A stretch of DNA of 64,000 nucleotides from Paenibacillus faecis (GTDB lineage: Bacteria > Bacillota > Bacilli > Paenibacillales > Paenibacillaceae). The translations under genes were made by a program, and so were the position numbers. Where the stretch lies: NCBI RefSeq assembly GCF_008084145.1, contig NZ_VSDO01000002.1, positions 248,001 to 312,000 of the forward strand. The letters run 5' to 3'. How positions within the stretch are numbered: the first letter of the stretch is position 1; every line of letters starts with the position of its first letter. Shown here one piece after another: positions 26,185-36,179 of the stretch. The notes under the pieces were generated by a model. The model saw only the letters and a program-made list of their open reading frames with translations, was not told where the DNA came from and did not search any database.

Positions 26185-26216
26185 AAAAGCCCAAACTCGT
26201 GAGTTTGGGCTTTTTT
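26185..26216. terminator. Bidirectional terminator downstream of the winged-helix regulator gene
   Basis: AAAAGCCCAAAC pairs with GTTTGGGCTTTT, with A- and T-runs on either side. It serves the minus-strand gene at 26253 and stops readthrough from the repeat region. Confidence 0.88.
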
Positions 26217-26252
26217 GCGGTGTGGAGTCTTTAGCGCCGCTACATGCTCAGC

Positions 26253-27170
26253 TCACTCCCCGTTCACATTGTATAGTACTCGCGCCAACAGGTCCTGGCT
26301 GTAGTTGCCGAAGTTTCGGCCGTAGATCGTCAGCCCGCGCTTGTTGAACGACTTCTCCGTTACGGCGATGCGGAACGTGAGCTCGCTTTTGTAATCGAGC
26401 TGAATCTGGTCCAGCGTGACATCGGAAATGCGGCAGCCGTCGATAAAGCTTCCTTCATGGTTAATGCGGATCAGCTTCAGCATGCCGTATTGGTTGAGAT
26501 GCGGGGGCCACCAGTCCGGATTGAATGTGCCGCGGGCGTCGCCGAAGTCTCCCGGGCTGGTCCAATAGCCGATTTCGATGCCGTTGATATAGAAGTAAAT
26601 GTCCGATGGGTAGTTGTCGCAATATCCCGGGGCCTCCGAGCCCAGCTCCATGGAAAACTGGATTTCGCGGAAGGTCTGGTTCGGCTTGAGATAGTTCGGA
26701 ATCCGGTATTCCAGGTAGCCTTCGGTCAGCCAGATGATTTCCGAATCGATCCGCTGCGGGTCGGCGAAATAGCGGGGATCGTCAAAATCGCCGATAATGC
26801 TGTCCTTGGTCGCCAGTCCGCAGGTCGGCAGGGCCTGGTAATTGCTGTAGTGGCCTACCTGGATTTCCACTTCATACAGATTCTCGACTTCCTTGCTTTT
26901 AAGATCGACCATCAGCTTGTCTTTATTAAGGTAGCAAATTTTCTGGATGCCGTGTTTTCCGACCGTCGTATTGATTTCAATCAATCCGCTTTCTTCCAGC
27001 TTCTTAATATGCATCGTAATCGCCCCGTTGCTGAGATTCAGCCGCGTCGCGAGTTCATTGAGGTTCAAGGCTTGGTTTTTGGCCAGCAATTCCAGGATCT
27101 GAATCCGAATCTCCGAGCTCAACGCTTTGAAAATATCGATCCCGCTCATCAAATCCTTGATGTAAATCAT
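26253..27170 (-). CDS. ArsR-type winged-helix regulator with large C-terminal sensor domain
   Basis: The protein has 305 residues from ATG 27170, with GAGGG seven bases upstream. Residues about 10-90 are an ArsR-like winged helix (IFKALSSEIRIQILELLAKN; LNELATRLNLSNGAITMHIK). The remaining 200 or so residues are beta-rich with many aromatic residues (WLTEGYLEYRIPNYLKPNQT; NGIEIGYWTSPGDFGDARGT; FNPDWWPPHLNQYGMLKLI) and resemble a carbohydrate-binding jelly roll more than a metal-binding ArsR tail. There are no metal-ligand Cys clusters. It is divergent from the arabinofuranosidase operon and is the obvious candidate regulator. I do not recognise a named family for the C-terminal part. Confidence 0.8.
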   Translation of the reverse strand: MIYIKDLMSGIDIFKALSSEIRIQILELLAKNQALNLNELATRLNLSNGAITMHIKKLEESGLIEINTTVGKHGIQKICYLNKDKLMVDLKSKEVENLYEVEIQVGHYSNYQALPTCGLATKDSIIGDFDDPRYFADPQRIDSEIIWLTEGYLEYRIPNYLKPNQTFREIQFSMELGSEAPGYCDNYPSDIYFYINGIEIGYWTSPGDFGDARGTFNPDWWPPHLNQYGMLKLIRINHEGSFIDGCRISDVTLDQIQLDYKSELTFRIAVTEKSFNKRGLTIYGRNFGNYSQDLLARVLYNVNGE

Positions 27171-27431
27171 AAGATAACCCTCTTCCGATTATAGTAGACA
27201 CCATTTTACTTTAAATAATTATAAACTAACACTTCCTTATAATAAAGAAATATATCCCAAGACTCTAGAGAAAGAAGAAAAAAGACAAATATTTAACAAA
27301 AAACGCGCATAACATTTAAATAAATATGAAATGAATACGGTGAAAATACGGTGTATTTGTTTGGAATGTGCTGAAATTTGGCGAATAATCATTTAATTTT
27401 ATAAAAATATAAAAAGTTTTAGATTTATATA

Positions 27432-27479
27432 TTTACAGCCTCCTGGTTATATGTTATTTTATACCTGTAAGCGTATTCA
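27432..27479 (+). promoter_or_regulatory. abfA promoter with cre site at the transcription start
   Basis: TTTACA (27432-27437) and TATTTT (27455-27460) are spaced 17 bp. TGTAAGCGTATTCA (27466-27479) matches the cre core TGNAANCGNWNNCA fully and covers the predicted +1, as expected for CcpA glucose repression. The rest of the 27171-27540 gap is AT-rich with no gene. No AraR operator is present. Confidence 0.65.
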
Positions 27480-27504
27480 TTCAAGTTTAATCGAAAAGTT
27501 TTAA

Positions 27505-29052
<1,548 letters not shown>

Positions 29053-29080
29053 GCCAATTAAAGAAGCGGAGGGGTCAAGT

Positions 29081-30421
29081 ATGAAGAGAAAGTGGTTTAT
29101 CACACTGCTGGCGCTGATGATGACTACGGCGTTATGGGGCTGCAGCGGCAAATCGTCCTCCTCGGCCGGAGCGGGCGGGGAAACGTCCGTGCTCGAAGGC
29201 GGAGCGGGGGAAAACGCTACGGAATTATCCTATTGGACATTCGTCGAACTTCATGGCCAACACTTCGAGAAGATGCTGCAAAAATGGAATCAAGCGAATC
29301 CGGACCGGCAAATCAAGCTGAATGTTACCGTAATGCCTTATGACGATATGCACAACAAGCTTTCGATCGCCGTTCAAACCGGTGTGGGCGCTCCGGATAT
29401 TTCCGATATCGAGCTCGGCAAATTCCCGGACTTTTTGAAGGATACACCGCAGTTGGTACCGCTGAACGATGTCATCGATCCTTACAGGGATACCATCGTC
29501 AAATCGAGAATCGACATTTACAGCAAGGACGGCCAAAATTACGGCATTCCCACTCACGTAGGCGCTTCGGTGGCGTTCTACAACACGGAGATTTTGGAAG
29601 AAGCGGGCGTGGACTACAAGAGTATCGTTACGTGGGAAGATTTCAAACAGGCCGGAATCAAAGTCTATGAGAAGACCGGCAAATATATGGGCACCGCGGA
29701 TACGAGCGCAACCTGGCAGCTGTCCCAGTTGTTAGCCCAACAGGGCACCGACTTTACGGACGACCAGGGCAACCCGCAGATCAATTCGGAAGCGATGGTC
29801 AAAGCCCTCACGATCCTGAAAGATCTCCAGGACAACAACGTTATCGCCACGATCGCCGGCGGCCAGCCGGATACGGAAGAAGCTTACGGCGAATTCAATG
29901 CCGGCAATTACGCAACCGCATTCATGCCTTTATGGCAGATGTCGAGATACACCAACTATATGCCTGAACTGAGCGGCAAGATCGCCCTTGCTCCGATTCC
30001 GGTCATTGAGAAGGGCATGCCTAGATCCGTCGGCGGCGGCGGTACGGGGACCGTCGTAACCAAAACGGCCAAGGACATCCAACTGGCCAAGGACTTCCTA
30101 GCTTTCGCCAAGCTGTCCGAGGATGCCAACATCGAAATCTGGAACACGCTTGGTTTCGATCCGGTCAACATGGACATTTGGAGCAAAAAGGAAGTTACGC
30201 ATAACCCGGAAAATGCATTTGTGAAGTACTTCCAAAACAACCCGTTTGATGTCCTGAACGACATCAAGGATGAAATCCGGATGATCAAGTCGACCTCGGC
30301 CTCCCCGACGATCAATAACGTGCTCTGCACCGTGACGTTAAACGAGATCTTTGAGGACGGCAAGGACATTAAGCAGGCGCTGGACGATGCGCAAGCCCAA
30401 ATTTTGCAGGATCTGAAATAA
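29081..30421 (+). CDS. Arabino-oligosaccharide ABC transporter binding lipoprotein (CUT1)
   Basis: The protein has 446 residues with a GGAGGGG ribosome site. Lipoprotein signal with lipobox LWGC and acylated Cys21, then a Ser/Gly linker. Family-1 binding-protein features include the PTHVGASVAFYNTEIL region and the C-terminal INNVLCTVTLNEIFEDGKD. Placement between GH51 and GH43 genes indicates capture of arabinan-derived oligosaccharides, comparable in role to AraN of B. subtilis (inference from context). Confidence 0.92.
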   Translation: MKRKWFITLLALMMTTALWGCSGKSSSSAGAGGETSVLEGGAGENATELSYWTFVELHGQHFEKMLQKWNQANPDRQIKLNVTVMPYDDMHNKLSIAVQTGVGAPDISDIELGKFPDFLKDTPQLVPLNDVIDPYRDTIVKSRIDIYSKDGQNYGIPTHVGASVAFYNTEILEEAGVDYKSIVTWEDFKQAGIKVYEKTGKYMGTADTSATWQLSQLLAQQGTDFTDDQGNPQINSEAMVKALTILKDLQDNNVIATIAGGQPDTEEAYGEFNAGNYATAFMPLWQMSRYTNYMPELSGKIALAPIPVIEKGMPRSVGGGGTGTVVTKTAKDIQLAKDFLAFAKLSEDANIEIWNTLGFDPVNMDIWSKKEVTHNPENAFVKYFQNNPFDVLNDIKDEIRMIKSTSASPTINNVLCTVTLNEIFEDGKDIKQALDDAQAQILQDLK

Positions 30422-30440
30422 GCGGTACGAATCCAAGCCA

Positions 30441-30470
30441 GGGAGCTGCCCCGCCACGGGAGCGGCTCCC
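30441..30470 (+). terminator. Intercistronic hairpin after the binding-protein gene
   Basis: GGGAGC (30441-30446) pairs with GCTCCC (30465-30470) around a GC-rich inner stem. There is no T-run, so an mRNA-stabilising or attenuating role is more likely than full termination. Confidence 0.5.
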
Positions 30471-30491
30471 TTCCCAAAGGAGTAGGAGACT

Positions 30492-31385
30492 ATGATAAAA
30501 AGATTTCTGTATTCGCAAAAGGTCGCTCCTTACGTGTTTGTGCTGCCTTTCATCTTGGTTTTTGTGATTTTCTGGGCGTATCCGCTGGCCAGCTCCTTTT
30601 CCATGAGCTTTCAGAAGCTGACCCTCGGGCAGGAGCCGCAGTGGGTAGGGATGGATAACTATGCCAAGCTGATGGGGGACGGCATCTTCCTTAAAGCGGT
30701 GATCAACAGCGCGGTTTATATGGTGCTCACCTTGATTATTTTGATCCCATTTCCGATGCTGTTTGCCGTCTTGATCAACAGTAAATTCATGTGGGGACGG
30801 GAATTTTTCAAATCGTCCTTCTTTTTCCCGGCACTGACTTCGGTTGTCGTTGCGGGGACGATTTTTCGGCTGATGTTCGGAGAGATGGAAGGCTCGCTGA
30901 TCAACAGCGTTCTGGGCTACTTCGGCATCGACCCGGTCAAGTTTTTGAAGGGCCAAGTCACAGGCTATATCGCACTCGTTGCGCTGGCGACTTGGAGATG
31001 GACGGGGGTCAATATGCTGTACTTTTTGTCGGGATTAAAAAGCATTCCCGATGAATATTACGAAGCCGCCTCCATCGACGGAGCGACCCGGTTCCAGAAA
31101 TTTACGCAAATTACGATGCCGCTGCTCAAGCCGACGACGATCTATGTGTTGACCATCAGCATCTATGCCGGCCTTGCGATGTTCATCGAGAGCATGATGC
31201 TTTGGAACGGCAACAACTCGCCGAAAAATATCGGTCTCACCATCGTAGGCTATCTGTACCGCCAAGGGATCGAAAAGAACAACCTGGGCTACGCGGCCGC
31301 GGTCGGGATCGTTCTGCTGGCGATTACGATGATTATCAATTTGACGCAGCTGACATTCTCCGGAATGTTTAAGAAGGAGGACTGA
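30492..31385 (+). CDS. Arabino-oligosaccharide ABC permease, AraP/MalF-like
   Basis: The protein has 297 residues with an AAAGGAG ribosome site. Six or so helices; the first reads YVFVLPFILVFVIFWAYPLA. The EAA loop is EAASIDGATRFQKFTQITMP. It forms the channel with the next gene product. The next start codon lies five bases after this stop codon, so the pair is translationally linked. No ATPase gene accompanies it. Confidence 0.93.
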   Translation: MIKRFLYSQKVAPYVFVLPFILVFVIFWAYPLASSFSMSFQKLTLGQEPQWVGMDNYAKLMGDGIFLKAVINSAVYMVLTLIILIPFPMLFAVLINSKFMWGREFFKSSFFFPALTSVVVAGTIFRLMFGEMEGSLINSVLGYFGIDPVKFLKGQVTGYIALVALATWRWTGVNMLYFLSGLKSIPDEYYEAASIDGATRFQKFTQITMPLLKPTTIYVLTISIYAGLAMFIESMMLWNGNNSPKNIGLTIVGYLYRQGIEKNNLGYAAAVGIVLLAITMIINLTQLTFSGMFKKED

Positions 31386-31389
31386 TCTC

Positions 31390-32223
31390 ATGAAAAAGGA
31401 TACCGCGATCAAAGTGTCCCTCTTTCTGCTTTTTTCCATTCTCTGCCTTCTGATTCTCATCCCTTTTTATGCGGTGACCATCGCTTCGTTTAAGCCGGGT
31501 GAGGATTTGGTCCGGTATGGACTGAATTTGCGTTTTGATTTGAATGTCATGAGCTTCGACAATTTCATTTACTTGTTTACGGGAGAGCACGCCTATTTCA
31601 GCTGGTTCTTTAACTCATTGTTCTTAACGGTCGTTCAGGTCGCTCTAACCTTGTTTGTGAGCGCCACCGTTGCTTATGGATTTTCGGCCTACGAATTCAA
31701 AGGAAAAAACTTCCTTTTTATATGCGTGCTTCTGATCATGATGGTTCCGTTTGAAATTTTGCTGCTTCCGCTGTACACGCTGACCTACAATATCGGGCTG
31801 ATGAACAGCTATTCGGCGATTATTTTGCCGGGGATCGCGGGCGCGGCGACCATTTTCTTTTTCAGACAGTATTTGAGCGGCATTCCCAAGGAGATCATTG
31901 CGGCCGGCCGGGTGGACGGAGCCTCGGAATACGGCATCTATATGCGTTTGATTTTGCCCGTGATGAAGCCTTCATTCGCGGCTATGGCCATCCTGAACGG
32001 GATGAACAGCTGGAACAATTTTCTCTGGCCGTTTATGGTGTTGAGCGACGCCAATAAATACACGCTTCCGATCGGGCTGAAGACGCTGCTCACTCCTTAC
32101 GGGAACAACTATGATCTGTTGATTGTAGGCTCTTTCTTTTCGATTCTTCCGATATTTATCCTGTTCGTGGCTTTCCAGAAATATTTCATTGATGGGATGA
32201 CCGCAGGTGCCGTGAAAGGCTAA
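31390..32223 (+). CDS. Arabino-oligosaccharide ABC permease, AraQ/MalG-like
   Basis: The protein has 277 residues. The ribosome site AAGGAGG lies in the end of the preceding gene. It has six predicted helices, an EAA-like loop (IAAGRVDGASEYGIYMRLIL) and the C-terminal FIDGMTAGAVKG. It is the partner of the previous permease in the GH51-GH43 operon. Confidence 0.93.
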   Translation: MKKDTAIKVSLFLLFSILCLLILIPFYAVTIASFKPGEDLVRYGLNLRFDLNVMSFDNFIYLFTGEHAYFSWFFNSLFLTVVQVALTLFVSATVAYGFSAYEFKGKNFLFICVLLIMMVPFEILLLPLYTLTYNIGLMNSYSAIILPGIAGAATIFFFRQYLSGIPKEIIAAGRVDGASEYGIYMRLILPVMKPSFAAMAILNGMNSWNNFLWPFMVLSDANKYTLPIGLKTLLTPYGNNYDLLIVGSFFSILPIFILFVAFQKYFIDGMTAGAVKG

Positions 32224-32277
32224 GCCTTTTGCGTTCAACCTTATAGATAGAATATAGAAAAAAGGAGAGAACAAGGG

Positions 32278-33246
32278 ATGAACACAAAACGAGATTACGT
32301 CAATCCGGTGGTGGAACAGCGTGCGGATCCATGGGTTTACAAGCATAGCGACGGTTACTATTATTTTACCGCCTCGGTTCCCGAATACGACCGGATCGAG
32401 ATCCGGCGCTCGGCCACCATCCAAGGCTTAGGTGAGGCCAAGCCCGTAGTGGCATGGCGCAAATACGACACAGGTCCGCTCAGCGCCAACATTTGGGCCC
32501 CGGAGATCCACTATATTCAAGGGAAATGGTACATTTATTTCGCGGCGGCCCGGACGACCGAAACGCAGGACGGCCTGTTCGATCATCGCATGTACGTGCT
32601 GGAGAACGGCTCGGCGAACCCTTTGGAGGGGAAGTGGGTGGAGAAAGGACAAGTTCGAACCCGTTGGGAGAGCTTCGCGCTGGATGCCACCACCTTCGAA
32701 CATCGGGGTGAACTTTACTATGTCTGGGCTCAGAAGGATCCGGAGATCGAGGGGAACTCCAACCTGTACATTTCCCGGATGGAAAATCCGTGGACGCTAA
32801 AAGGGGAGCAGGTCATGATCTCAACGCCGGAATACCCTTGGGAAATCATCGGGTTCCGGGTGAATGAAGGCGCCGCGGTACTGAAGCGGAACGGGCGGAT
32901 TTTCATCGCTTATTCGGCCAGCGCGACCGACCATAATTACTGCATGGGATTGCTCTGGGCCGATGAATCGGCCGATTTGCTGGATCCCCGCTCCTGGAGC
33001 AAATCGCCGGAGCCGGTCTTCCGGACGTGCGAAGAAACGGGACAGTACGGGCCGGGGCATAACAGTTTTACCGTATCGGAGGACGGCGAGGACGTGATGA
33101 TTTATCACGCCCGGAATTACAAGGAGATTACGGGAGATCCGCTTTATGACCCGAACCGGCACACCAGAGCGCAAGTGTTCGGTTGGACGGAAGACGGAAT
33201 GCCCGATTTCGGAATTCCGGTGAGGGACGGGGTCCGAAACAAATAA
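32278..33246 (+). CDS. GH43 alpha-L-arabinofuranosidase or arabinanase-like enzyme
   Basis: The protein has 322 residues with an AAAGGAGAG ribosome site and no signal peptide. Five-bladed beta-propeller with the GH43 triad visible as Asp17 (RADPWV), Asp136 (FALDATTFEH) and Glu197 (VNEGAAVL). The IWAPEIHYI segment and YGPGHNSFTVSEDG are typical of exo-acting arabinofuranosidases (GH43_26-like), though an arabinanase or xylosidase activity cannot be excluded. It would cleave imported arabino-oligosaccharides together with the GH51 enzyme, feeding the ara operon. Confidence 0.93.
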   Translation: MNTKRDYVNPVVEQRADPWVYKHSDGYYYFTASVPEYDRIEIRRSATIQGLGEAKPVVAWRKYDTGPLSANIWAPEIHYIQGKWYIYFAAARTTETQDGLFDHRMYVLENGSANPLEGKWVEKGQVRTRWESFALDATTFEHRGELYYVWAQKDPEIEGNSNLYISRMENPWTLKGEQVMISTPEYPWEIIGFRVNEGAAVLKRNGRIFIAYSASATDHNYCMGLLWADESADLLDPRSWSKSPEPVFRTCEETGQYGPGHNSFTVSEDGEDVMIYHARNYKEITGDPLYDPNRHTRAQVFGWTEDGMPDFGIPVRDGVRNK

Positions 33247-33264
33247 AAATGCGGGACAACGGAG

Positions 33265-33301
33265 GATCGCCTGCGGCATTTGGCCGAGGCGGTCTTTTTT
33301 T
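33265..33301 (+). terminator. Terminator of the arabinan operon
   Basis: GATCGCCTGCGG (33265-33276) pairs with CCGAGGCGGTC (33283-33293) with minor mismatches, then eight T residues. Confidence 0.75.
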
Positions 33302-33353
33302 GCGGGAATAGGAGAAACAACCTTACCCAAACATCAAAATTGTGCAACAAATG

Positions 33354-33415
33354 AACATAATTATGTTTGAGGGATGCTGGAATAATCATTATAATTATAT
33401 ATGTAAACGCTTTAT
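33354..33415 (+). promoter_or_regulatory. Promoter, palindrome and cre site ahead of the response-regulator gene
   Basis: TTGAGG (33367-33372) and TATAAT (33390-33395) have 17-bp spacing. A perfect 14-bp palindrome AACATAATTATGTT (33354-33367) abuts the -35. TGTAAACGCTTTAT (33402-33415), cre-like with one mismatch, covers +1. The arrangement suggests glucose repression plus an activator or repressor acting at the palindrome. Confidence 0.65.
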
Positions 33416-33521
33416 TCCCTTCTCTGTGGAGAAAGGTTTTTTTGCGTTCAATCAAGTGTTATATGTCGGGTAGGAACGCTGGACAGAACACACGGTAATA
33501 CTTCCGACAGGGGGAACCTGC

Positions 33522-35072
33522 ATGATTAAAGTGCTGATTGTGGACGACGAACCTAAGCTGCGCGAAGGTTTGCGGACTTTCATAGATTGGAACGAATACG
33601 GATACACGGTCGTGGATACGGCCGCCAACGGCAACGAAGCATTGGAGAAGTACCAAGCCCACTTGCCCGATCTCGTTATCGCCGATATCCGGATGCCGGG
33701 GATGGATGGTCTGCAGTTGATCCAGCGGCTGCGCCAGCTCGATCCGATGCTGCATATTTTGATTCTGAGCGGCTATGCCGACTTTGATTACGCCAAGAAG
33801 GCGATTACCCAGCGGGCGGACGGCTATTTGCTGAAGCCTGTAGACGAAGAGGAATTGATCGATTATATCGAAAAAATCAAGCTGCAGATCAAGCAGGAAC
33901 GGTTAGCCGAGCAGTGGAACAGCGTAACCAGGGAATGGAGCCGGGAAGCGTTTATTCAGGTGCTTCTGGCCGGCGCCGAGAAGGATGAAACCGAACTCCA
34001 GCAGCGAGCGGATGACCTTGATCTGCGGTGGAAGTGCTACCAGGTCCTGCTGATCACCCTGCATGTGGATGAGGATGCCGACGACGAAGCCTCCAGCCAC
34101 ATTCGGCAGAAAATGGTATCCCGATTTGAAATGACCGGCCGGGGGTGTGTATTCAGCTTCCATACGCATATCGGCATTTTGTTGAAAGCTCCGATTCTCG
34201 GGGTCGAAACGGACAGCGTTTACCAGGGAATTCGCGAAGCCGTTTCCGAGACGGGCGCGGAATTTTCGGTTGCGGTCGGACCGAAGGTCGGCGGGTTGAG
34301 CGAAGTGGCTCGTTCCTTTCATGCCGCACGGGAATTGAGCAAGCATCACTTTTTCCTCGGCAATGACCGGCTGCTAACTTGCGATATGTTGGAGCATTTT
34401 CAGAAGGAAGTCCCGTCTGTGGTGGATCACGGTTCGGCGGAGTTTTATGAGCAGCTTTATTACGCGGTTGAAGTAGGCAACCGGGAGACTGTCAAGGCGC
34501 TGATCCGCCGCAAAGGTCAGGCTCTCGTGGCCGAAGGACAGAGCGAAGGCGATATCAAGCGGAGGTTTGCGGAGCTGCTGACGGCGATTCTCGGTAAAGG
34601 GCTGAAGCAATCGCCGGAGTTGCAAAGCCGCAGCAAGGAATTTTCGGACTATCTCTCCGAAATTTACAAGGTTCGCACACTGGAAGGGCTCTATGCCGAA
34701 ACGGAATTTTTCCTGGAGCAGATGATGAGTCAATTGAACGAAGGCGGAAAGCACCGCGAAGTCAAAGTTATGCTGGATTTGATTCACCGCAATTTCAGCG
34801 ACAATTTAAAACTGGAGACCCTGTCGGGCATCTTTAACTACAACAGCGCCTACCTCGGCAAACTGTTCAAGAACGAAACCGGCGAGTATTTTAACACTTA
34901 TCTGGACAAAGTCCGGATCGAAAAGGCCAAATCCCTGTTGGAAGAAGGGCTGAAAGTTTACCAGGTTGCCGAGAAGGTCGGGTATACCAATGTAGACTAT
35001 TTTCACAGCAAATTCCGCAAATATGTGGGGACGTCCCCGTCCGCTTACCGGAAAACGGCAAACCATGCATAA
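33522..35072 (+). CDS. Response regulator, YesN type (REC + AraC HTH), no adjacent kinase
   Basis: The protein has 516 residues. The REC domain has VDDEP, phospho-acceptor Asp55 (VIADIRM) and KPVD. A middle region of about 250 residues follows. The C-terminal AraC pair reads FNYNSAYLGKLFKNETGEYF and VGYTNVDYFHSKFRKYVGTS. YesN regulators normally sit next to a YesM kinase. Here the nearest unpaired kinase gene is at 38661, 3.6 kb downstream across an AraC/GH31 pair. It probably activates the GH31-importer-GH95 genes (inference). Confidence 0.92.
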   Translation: MIKVLIVDDEPKLREGLRTFIDWNEYGYTVVDTAANGNEALEKYQAHLPDLVIADIRMPGMDGLQLIQRLRQLDPMLHILILSGYADFDYAKKAITQRADGYLLKPVDEEELIDYIEKIKLQIKQERLAEQWNSVTREWSREAFIQVLLAGAEKDETELQQRADDLDLRWKCYQVLLITLHVDEDADDEASSHIRQKMVSRFEMTGRGCVFSFHTHIGILLKAPILGVETDSVYQGIREAVSETGAEFSVAVGPKVGGLSEVARSFHAARELSKHHFFLGNDRLLTCDMLEHFQKEVPSVVDHGSAEFYEQLYYAVEVGNRETVKALIRRKGQALVAEGQSEGDIKRRFAELLTAILGKGLKQSPELQSRSKEFSDYLSEIYKVRTLEGLYAETEFFLEQMMSQLNEGGKHREVKVMLDLIHRNFSDNLKLETLSGIFNYNSAYLGKLFKNETGEYFNTYLDKVRIEKAKSLLEEGLKVYQVAEKVGYTNVDYFHSKFRKYVGTSPSAYRKTANHA

Positions 35073-35099
35073 AACCCGGCTGATCAGCCGGGTTTTGTT
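35071..35099. terminator. Palindromic bidirectional terminator
   Basis: A 26-bp perfect palindrome (AAAACCCGGCTGA and its complement, 35071-35096) overlaps the stop codon of the response-regulator gene. It serves both this gene and the convergent AraC gene. Confidence 0.9.
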
Positions 35100-35137
35100 T
35101 ACGGGTAAAAAGGCAGCCCCTGGCATAAACTAATCTT

Positions 35138-36040
35138 TTAAACTTCGACTCCGGTACGGAGTTTCTTGCGGAATTCCGAGGGGGAGCATTTCATCGTTTT
35201 TCGGAACACCCGGATGAAGTAGCTGATATTGTCATAACCGACCTCAAGAGCGACATCGGAAATCTTGCGTTCGGGATCCCGGAGCAGCTCGGCGGCCTGG
35301 CGAATCCGGTAAGAGTTGATATAATCCATCGGCGTTTGCCGGGTCATGGATTTAAAGAACCGACAGAACTGCCCCTCGCTCATGGGGATTAACGAGGCCA
35401 GTTCGCTCAGCCGAATCGGGTTCTCGTAATTGTGCTGGATGTAATGGATGACCGTCTTCAAGCGTTCCAGCTTGGAAGATTCGCTCCGGTTGCTTGCGGT
35501 CCGGTTGCAGGTTTTGCCCTGCCCCACCGTTTCGGCCAGCATCAGGTAGAGATGGCCCTTGACAGCCCCGGCGAATCCCGGCAATTCGTCGCTGCAGCTT
35601 TTCATGATGGAGACGATGTGGTCAAGCAGGCCGGATTCGCAAGGATCCCCCCTTTTGATATGCCTCGGGAAGGTCGCTTTTCTTTCTTGCAGGGGCAGGA
35701 TCAAATTCTCCTGAACGGCGTCGTAATGGGCGCTGGCCAGCAGATTCGTATCGAACACGAGGGAAAAGAAGGCGCAGCCCGCTTCACCCAACGCATGGGC
35801 GGCATGGATGTCGCTTCCGTCCACAAAGACGGCTTCCCCGGCCCGTACCGGGAAGTAATCCGTATCGATTTGAAAGAGGGTTTCTCCCTCTACACAGTAA
35901 AAAATTTCAGCTTCCTCGTGCCAATGGCAATCGATGACATGTTCCCCGGGACCGTAGCGGAACCAATAAGTTCCGAAAGGCAGGTGCTCGTCGCCGTGGG
36001 CCCGGCTTTCCTTTAAAGAGCGCCGCAGAGCTTGATCCAT
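35138..36040 (-). CDS. AraC-family regulator with cupin sensor domain
   Basis: The protein has 300 residues from ATG 36040, six bases after GAGGTG; GTG 36049 overlaps that ribosome site and is rejected. Residues about 25-100 are a cupin-type sugar-binding barrel (HVIDCHWHEEAEIFYCVEGE). The last 100 residues hold two helix-turn-helix motifs (LSELASLIPMSEGQFCRFFK; VGYDNISYFIRVFRKTMKCS). It is divergent from the alpha-xylosidase gene, with 139 bp between starts, and probably activates it in response to a sugar. Confidence 0.93.
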   Translation of the reverse strand: MDQALRRSLKESRAHGDEHLPFGTYWFRYGPGEHVIDCHWHEEAEIFYCVEGETLFQIDTDYFPVRAGEAVFVDGSDIHAAHALGEAGCAFFSLVFDTNLLASAHYDAVQENLILPLQERKATFPRHIKRGDPCESGLLDHIVSIMKSCSDELPGFAGAVKGHLYLMLAETVGQGKTCNRTASNRSESSKLERLKTVIHYIQHNYENPIRLSELASLIPMSEGQFCRFFKSMTRQTPMDYINSYRIRQAAELLRDPERKISDVALEVGYDNISYFIRVFRKTMKCSPSEFRKKLRTGVEV

Positions 36041-36106
36041 GATGTTCACCTCAAAATTGTGTTATATTATCATCGAATTATGTTAGAATGATTTCTTTTT
36101 AATCAG

Positions 36107-36112
36107 TATAAT
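36107..36112 (+). promoter_or_regulatory. -10 box of the alpha-xylosidase gene
   Basis: TATAAT lies 68 bp before the start codon; the only -35 candidate (TTAGAA, 36083-36088) is weak. This fits an activator-dependent promoter. Confidence 0.45.
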
Positions 36113-36179
36113 GCAAGTGTAAGAGGATTTATAGTGGAAATAAAGACAATATTGTAAATCGAAAGGCGGTATATCTCCA

